Positions 59,871-64,000 of a stretch of DNA of 64,000 bases are shown piece after piece; the stretch's first letter is position 1; every line of letters starts with the position of its first letter. The stretch lies in NCBI RefSeq assembly GCF_040253635.1, contig NZ_JBEJGX010000003.1, positions 1,550,001-1,614,000 on the forward strand, read 5' to 3'. The position numbers and the translations under genes are program-made. The stretch comes from Streptomyces sp. Edi2. Lineage in GTDB: Bacteria; Actinomycetota; Actinomycetes; Streptomycetales; Streptomycetaceae. Under the pieces are notes generated by a model. It made no database searches. It had not been told where the DNA came from and worked only from the letters and a program-made list of their open reading frames with translations.

Positions 59871-59960
59871 GTTCCGGTTGGTCCCGGTCGGCCCTGGCCG
59901 GTCCCGGTCGGTCTTGGTCGGTCCCGGTCGGTCTTGGTCGGTCCCGGTCGGTCCTTGTCA
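59871..59960. repeat. Ten-bp tandem repeat array abutting tetR stop
   Basis: Nine 10-bp units, mostly GTCCCGGTCG alternating with GTCTTGGTCG, run from 59871 to 59960. The last unit contains the stop codon of the TetR gene. The alternation gives a 20-bp super-period. Confidence 0.9.
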
Positions 59961-60539
59961 GTCCTCGGGGTGGGTGGCCGCCCAGCCGTGTTCGAGCAGG
60001 GCGAAGGCCCCTTCGGCGGCGCCGCGCGGGTCGGTGTGCCGCTGGATGAGCCCACGGGTCTCCAGCGCGAAACGGGCGAGGGCGGCGCAGGTGACGTCGC
60101 CCTCGGGGGCACCGGTCTCCTCGGTGATGGCCCGGGCGACGGCCGCTTCGTGCCGCATCCACATGCGGTGGGAGTAGTCGCGCAGGGTCGGGGTGTCCTC
60201 GACCATGCGCAGGAACGGGGCGCACCGCGGATCCTTGGCGAGGTCCTGTGTCAGCAGGATCTGCTCGCGCAGCGCCTGCGGGATCGACTGTCCGGGGGCG
60301 CGTTCCCGCACGGCGGCGACGAGCGCCGCCTCGATGTCGTCCTCCTCGTCGAAAACCAGCGCTTCCTTGCTGGGGAAGTGCTTGAACAGAGTGGTCACCG
60401 ATACGTCGGCGGCGTCCGCAACCTCCTTGACGGAGACCTCGTCGTAGCCGCGGTCGAGGAAGAGCTCCAGTGCGGCGTCGGCCAGCGACTTGCGGGTTTG
60501 GGCCTTCTTGCGCTCACGGCGCCCGGTCGGTTCGGTCAC
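59958..60539 (-). CDS. TetR-family regulator divergent from a TetX-like gene
   Basis: The product is 193 aa from GTG 60539; ATG 60563 and GTG 60575 are in-frame alternatives and none has a strong ribosome-binding site. The HTH is clear (GYDEVSVKEVADAADVSVTT, LFKHFPSKEAL), followed by a TetR C-terminal domain. The 130-bp divergent region contains an AGTTAACT core flanked by TGC/GCA (60580-60600), a plausible operator. It probably controls the flavin monooxygenase gene opposite. Confidence 0.88.
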   Translation of the reverse strand: MTEPTGRRERKKAQTRKSLADAALELFLDRGYDEVSVKEVADAADVSVTTLFKHFPSKEALVFDEEDDIEAALVAAVRERAPGQSIPQALREQILLTQDLAKDPRCAPFLRMVEDTPTLRDYSHRMWMRHEAAVARAITEETGAPEGDVTCAALARFALETRGLIQRHTDPRGAAEGAFALLEHGWAATHPED

Positions 60540-60579
60540 CGTCGCAGCGTATCCCGAAGGCATCACGAAGCGCACTCAC

Positions 60580-60600
60580 TGCGAAAGTTAACTCATTGCA
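60580..60600. promoter_or_regulatory. Candidate TetR operator
   Basis: An A/T-rich imperfect palindrome with central AGTTAACT (60586-60593) and outer TGC/GCA lies in the divergent region between tetR and the TetX-like gene. The regulator binding it is inferred from position only. Confidence 0.45.
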
Positions 60601-60674
60601 CTTATTTAGTGGATGTGCTTTCTTGGTTGTGCCGGATCTCCCGGCGGATCACCCACGTCCGAGGGGACAGCCCC

Positions 60675-61793
60675 ATGAACGCCACTCGTCACCCCCGTAT
60701 CGCCGTCGTCGGCGCCGGTCCGGGGGGCCTTGTCTGCGCCCGCGTCCTGCAGCGCCACGGTCGCCCCGTCACCGTTTTCGAGCGGGAGGCCTCCGCCGGA
60801 GCCCGCCCGCAGGGCGGCTCCCTCGATATGCACGGCGGCACCGGTCAGGCCGCCCTGCGCGCGGCGGGGCTGCTCGACGGCTTCCGCGCCCTCTCCCGTC
60901 CCGAAAGCCAGGAGTGGCGCCTGCTCGACCCCGCCACCGCCGCCGTCCTGCCCGCGCAGGGCCCGCCGGACGACCACGGCGAGGAGGACAGGCCGGAGAT
61001 CGACCGCGGTCAGCTGCGCGATCTGCTCCTGGATTCGCTCACCGCGGGCAGCGTGCGGTGGGACCGCGCCGTCAGCGGGGTCACCCCGCTCGGGGACGGC
61101 ACCGGCCGCCTGCTCTTCGCTGACGGGACCACCGAGGACTTCGACCTGGTGATCGGCGCCGACGGCGCCTGGTCGCGGGTGCGCCCGGCCCTGTCGGACG
61201 CCGTACCCGGCTATACCGGGATCACCTTCATCGAGGCCGGCTTCGACGACTGCGACACCCGGCATCCCGATCTTGCGCGGATGGTCGGCGCCGGCACCAT
61301 GGTGGCCGGGGCCGACAGTAAGGTCCTGTTCGCCCAGCGCAACAGCAACGACCACATCCGGGTCTACATAGGCTTCCGCGGGCCGGAGGACTGGCAGGTG
61401 GCCGCGGGTGTGGAGCTCGGTGACACGGCGGCCGTGCGGGCGCACCTGCTGACGATGTTCAACGGGTGGGACGAGCGCCTGCTCGCTCTGCTGCGCGACA
61501 ACGACGGCGCCTTCATCCCCCGGCCCCTCTTCGCGCTGCCCGTGCCGCCCACCTGGGAGCACGTCCCCGGCGTCACCCTGCTGGGCGACGCCGCGCACCT
61601 GATGCCGCCGCTCGGGCTGGGTGCCAATCTCGCCATGCTGGACGGCGCCGAACTCGCCCGGGCCCTCGTCACCGAACCCGGCGTCGACGATGCCGTCCGT
61701 GCGTACGAGAGCGTCATGCTGCCGCGCTCGGCCGAGGCCGCCAAGGGCTGCGCGGAGGGGCTGGCACACCTCCTGCCCCCGACGGGCGCCTGA
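60675..61793 (+). CDS. TetX-like FAD-dependent monooxygenase
   Basis: The product is 372 aa from ATG 60675 with GAGGGG upstream. It has RIAVVGAGPGGLVCARVLQR, GGSLDMHGGTGQAALRAAGL (compare [20 protein letters not shown] of TetX), DLVIGADGAWSRVR and GDAAHLMPPLGLGANLAM. The TetX segment GDAAHLMPPFAGQGVN is partly conserved, with GLGAN replacing GQGVN. It may degrade or modify a tetracycline or another aromatic compound; activity on tetracyclines is not implied by this similarity alone. Confidence 0.88.
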   Translation: MNATRHPRIAVVGAGPGGLVCARVLQRHGRPVTVFEREASAGARPQGGSLDMHGGTGQAALRAAGLLDGFRALSRPESQEWRLLDPATAAVLPAQGPPDDHGEEDRPEIDRGQLRDLLLDSLTAGSVRWDRAVSGVTPLGDGTGRLLFADGTTEDFDLVIGADGAWSRVRPALSDAVPGYTGITFIEAGFDDCDTRHPDLARMVGAGTMVAGADSKVLFAQRNSNDHIRVYIGFRGPEDWQVAAGVELGDTAAVRAHLLTMFNGWDERLLALLRDNDGAFIPRPLFALPVPPTWEHVPGVTLLGDAAHLMPPLGLGANLAMLDGAELARALVTEPGVDDAVRAYESVMLPRSAEAAKGCAEGLAHLLPPTGA

Positions 61794-61898
61794 GCACGCC
61801 CCGCTGCCACCACGGGTACGGGGTCGGGGTCGGGGCGGCCCGACGAGAAAGGAGCGGGAGCAGGACCAGGAGTGGAATCAGGAACGCGATCGGCCGGG

Positions 61899-62282
61899 CT
61901 ACTCGTCCCGGGCCGCGTTCTTCTCCTTGATACGGACCGCTTCCTTGCGGACCTCGGCCTGGGTGGCGCGCTCCTTCTGCAGCCACTCGGGGCTGTCCTG
62001 CTTCAGCGCGTCGATCTGCTCCGTGGTCAGGGGCTCGGTGACACCGCCCCGCGCGAGGCCCGAGATGGAGATGCCCAGCTTCGCCGCGACCACCGGCCGG
62101 GGGTGCGGGCCGTTGCGCCGCAGGTCCTGCAGCCACTGGGGCGGATCGGCCTGGAGGGCGTTCAACTCGGTGCGCGAGACGACACCCTCCTGGAACTCGG
62201 CGGGGGTGGCCTCGAGGTACACACCCAGCTTCTTCGCCGCGGTGGCGGGCTTCATCGTCTGGGTGCTCTGGTGCGACGTCAT
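61899..62282 (-). CDS. DUF5997 family protein
   Basis: The product is 127 aa from ATG 62282. Sequence TMKPATAAKKLGVYLEATPA, EFQEGVVSRTELNALQADPP and PVVAAKLGISISGLARGGVT followed by paired QWLQ/EWLQ repeats suggests two related helical units. It ends in a Lys/Glu helix. The family is actinobacterial, unknown in function. It is divergent from a LysR-effector-domain gene by only 58 bp, an arrangement I believe is conserved in Streptomyces. Confidence 0.8.
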   Translation of the reverse strand: MTSHQSTQTMKPATAAKKLGVYLEATPAEFQEGVVSRTELNALQADPPQWLQDLRRNGPHPRPVVAAKLGISISGLARGGVTEPLTTEQIDALKQDSPEWLQKERATQAEVRKEAVRIKEKNAARDE

Positions 62283-62340
62283 GGTGTCCAGGGTATCGAT
62301 CGTGTGCGCTACCTCCGACCACGACCGGTAACCTGTCCAC

Positions 62341-63168
62341 GTGACTGGCTCGGCAGAATCCCCTTCGTTCCGTCTCGCGTATGTCCCGGGGGTGACGCCC
62401 ACGAAGTGGGTGCGGATCTGGAACGAGCGGCTTCCCGACGTTCCTCTGACCCTCGTCGCGGTGTCCGCCGCGGAGGCGTTCGGCGTCCTGCGGGGCGGCG
62501 ACGCCGACGCGGGCTTCGTGCGGCTGCCGGTGGACCGGGAGGACCTCAGCGCGATCCCCCTCTACACCGAGACGACCGTCGTCGTGGTCCCGAAGGACCA
62601 CCTCGTGACGGCCGCCGACGAGGTGTCCGCCGAGGATCTGGCCGACGAGATCGTCCTGCACCCCCTCGACGACACCCTGGACTGGGAGCACCGGCCGGGG
62701 CGGCCCGCGAACGAGCGCCCGGCCACGACCGCGGACGCCGTGGAGCTGGTGGCGGCAGGGGTGGGAGTCCTCGTCGTCCCGCAGTCCCTCGCCCGTCTGC
62801 ACCACCGCAGGGACCTCACCTACCGTCCGGTGTCGGACGCCCCGGCTTCACGGGTCGCGCTGTCGTGGCCGCAGGACGAGACCACCGACCTGGTGGAGGA
62901 CTTCATCGGGATCGTCCGCGGGCGGACCGTCAACAGCTCACGCGGACGCCGCCCGGATCCGGCCCCGGCGCAGCCGAAGGGCAAGGGCAGCGAGACGGGC
63001 GGTGCCCGGCGGAAGCCCACGGCCGGGAAGACCGCCGGGAAACCGGCGGCGAAATCAGCGGGGAAATCGGCCGGGAAATCGGCGGGGAAGCCGTCCGGCA
63101 AGAGTTCACAGGGCGGCTCCGGCGGTGCGAGGGGCGCCAAGCGCGGCAAGCCCCGGCGCCGGTCGTAG
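62341..63168 (+). CDS. LysR-type substrate-binding domain protein lacking HTH, with Lys/Ala/Gly/Ser tail
   Basis: The product is 275 aa from GTG 62341. Residues ~8-200 match the LysR effector-binding fold (FRLAYVPGVTPTKWVRIWNE, GGDADAGFVRLPVD, IPLYTETTVVVVPKDHLV, AAGVGVLVVPQSLARLHHR). The N-terminal winged-helix DNA-binding domain of LysR regulators is absent. The last ~75 residues are strongly basic repeats (AGKSAGKSAGKPSGKSS). It could act as a ligand-sensing partner for a separate DNA-binding protein. The region 63169-63262 is empty. Confidence 0.85.
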   Translation: MTGSAESPSFRLAYVPGVTPTKWVRIWNERLPDVPLTLVAVSAAEAFGVLRGGDADAGFVRLPVDREDLSAIPLYTETTVVVVPKDHLVTAADEVSAEDLADEIVLHPLDDTLDWEHRPGRPANERPATTADAVELVAAGVGVLVVPQSLARLHHRRDLTYRPVSDAPASRVALSWPQDETTDLVEDFIGIVRGRTVNSSRGRRPDPAPAQPKGKGSETGGARRKPTAGKTAGKPAAKSAGKSAGKSAGKPSGKSSQGGSGGARGAKRGKPRRRS

Positions 63169-63262
63169 CCCGCGGGCGCCCGTCCGCGGCCCTCGGGCGG
63201 CCGCATCCGGGCAGACCGACGCCGCCGTCCCGCAGCGGGGACGGCATACGGCCGGCCACGCC

Positions 63263-63454
63263 TCAGGCGTGCTGCGGAACCTCGTCCTTCATGGCCGCCC
63301 TGATCTGCTCCCGCAGCTCCGGGCTGTCCTGGTGGCCGTGAACGGATACCGCGTGTTCACTGGCGGCGCGGAGCACCTCTTCCTCCTCGCCGGCGATGAC
63401 GAGGGTGCAGTTCATCTCGCTGGGCTGGTCCCGGCAGTCGATCTTCTTGCGCAT
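63263..63454 (-). CDS. DUF1059 family small protein
   Basis: The product is 63 aa from ATG 63454 with AGGAGG upstream. It begins MRKKIDCRDQPSEMNCTLVI and ends with the helix ELREQIRAAMKDEV; the Cys pair and EEEEVLRAASEHAVSVHG match DUF1059. Such proteins are small, soluble and of unknown function. It stands alone. Confidence 0.88.
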   Translation of the reverse strand: MRKKIDCRDQPSEMNCTLVIAGEEEEVLRAASEHAVSVHGHQDSPELREQIRAAMKDEVPQHA

Positions 63455-63617
63455 GGTGCACCTCCTCTCCCTCTCCCCCCTTCCCAGTGTCGCCCCAGGT
63501 CACCACCCCCCGTATACGGCGAATCCCGTATGGCGCGCGGGGTCGCCGTCCTGCTGCAGTGGGACAAGCGACAAGGACGAGAGTGAGACAAGGACGAGGG
63601 TGGGAGAGGTGAGAGAC

Positions 63618-64000
63618 ATGGCTGCCTCCGCCGATGTCACCCCCGGTGCCACGGTGGACGAGGACCGGGTACAGGAGTTCCTGGAGAGAGTGACCGCCGA
63701 CAACGGCGCCGCGATGGCCGGCCTGTGCACCTCGCTCGGCGACCGGCTCGGCCTGTACCGCGCGATGGCGGGCGCCGGTCCCCTCACCTCCGCACAACTC
63801 GCCGCCCGCACGGAGCTGGTCGAACGCTACGTACGCGAATGGCTGACCGCCCAGGTCGCCGGCGAGTACGTCAGCTACGCGCCCGGTACCGATACCTATC
63901 TGCTGCCCGACGAGCACGCCGCCGTCCTGGCGGACCCGGATCTGCCGACGTACGCGGCCGGGTTCTCCACCGTGCTGCAGGCGGTCTACGCCACCGAGGA
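63618..64000 (+). CDS. Class I SAM-dependent methyltransferase, truncated by window end
   Basis: ATG 63618 opens a frame still open at 64000 (127 codons). The visible part is the N-terminal winged-helix dimerisation domain seen in Rv2258c-like methyltransferases: MAGLCTSLGDRLGLYRAMAG, LTSAQLAARTELVERYVREW and YVSYAPGTDTYLLPDEHAAV. The SAM-binding domain would lie beyond the window. GAGAGG precedes the start at a rather long distance. Confidence 0.82.
   Translation, partial: MAASADVTPGATVDEDRVQEFLERVTADNGAAMAGLCTSLGDRLGLYRAMAGAGPLTSAQLAARTELVERYVREWLTAQVAGEYVSYAPGTDTYLLPDEHAAVLADPDLPTYAAGFSTVLQAVYATE

Noticed and set aside
59871..59960. Possible CRISPR-like repeats
   Set aside because: Units are contiguous 10-bp repeats without spacers; a simple minisatellite.

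Overview
The window is a high-GC actinomycete chromosome segment, almost certainly from a Streptomyces. The evidence is strong G/C third-position bias, many GTG (and one TTG) starts, perfect GC-rich hairpins between convergent genes, and an SsgB sporulation protein that is essentially diagnostic for the genus. From memory, the order thrS ... ssgB ... tRNA Gly-Cys-Val ... cobalamin genes ... metQIN ... glpQ ... argH ... argRDBJC resembles the SCO15xx region of S. coelicolor. That is recall, not a comparison made here. Most of the window therefore looks like core chromosome; the last ~9 kb looks accessory.

Layout. 0-2 kb: a lipoprotein beta-propeller gene with an apparent frameshift, coupled to a degenerate NodB-type deacetylase. 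2-7.3 kb: HIT protein, potassium channel, threonyl-tRNA synthetase, and a coupled pair made of a DUF4365 protein and an unrecognised 392-aa protein. 7.4-18 kb: DnaQ-like exonuclease, two tRNA-Val(CAC) genes flanking a SRPBCC gene, ssgB, a CGNR zinc-finger regulator, DsbA-like and GNAT proteins, pabB-pabC, a five-gene tRNA cluster (Gly, Cys, 3x Val), and several small proteins. 18.6-28.5 kb: a membrane-anchored Ser/Thr kinase, a SpoU-type RNA methylase, and a late-cobalamin operon (cobL-cobT-cobA) whose CobT is a giant fusion with BluB and ~890 residues of low-complexity sequence. 28.6-32.6 kb: a GNAT gene and the metN-metI-metQ methionine importer, preceded by a probable leaderless leader peptide with alternating Cys/Met codons. 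33-41.4 kb: small membrane proteins, a glycerophosphodiesterase with PHO-box-like repeats, an acyltransferase, a secreted 5'-nucleotidase, and an autoregulated tetR-MFS pair.

41.5-54.6 kb holds arginine biosynthesis in two blocks on the minus strand, argG-argH and argC-argJ-argB-argD-argR. Both have well-formed promoters, with an ARG-box-like palindrome over argG. Between the blocks sit tRNA-Pro, trmO, a regulator with a TTA codon (bldA-type control), an ATP-binding anti-sigma-like protein, a small protein and an MscS channel.

54.8-62 kb is a resistance-flavoured cluster: a TmrB-like ATPase; a rifampin monooxygenase (Rox) preceded by a near-perfect rifamycin-associated element; a flavin amine oxidase; an O-methyltransferase-like protein; and a TetR regulator divergent from a TetX-like flavin monooxygenase. 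The last 2 kb carry a DUF5997/LysR-effector-domain divergent pair, a DUF1059 protein and a methyltransferase cut by the window edge. No CRISPR array, integrase, transposase or rRNA was seen.
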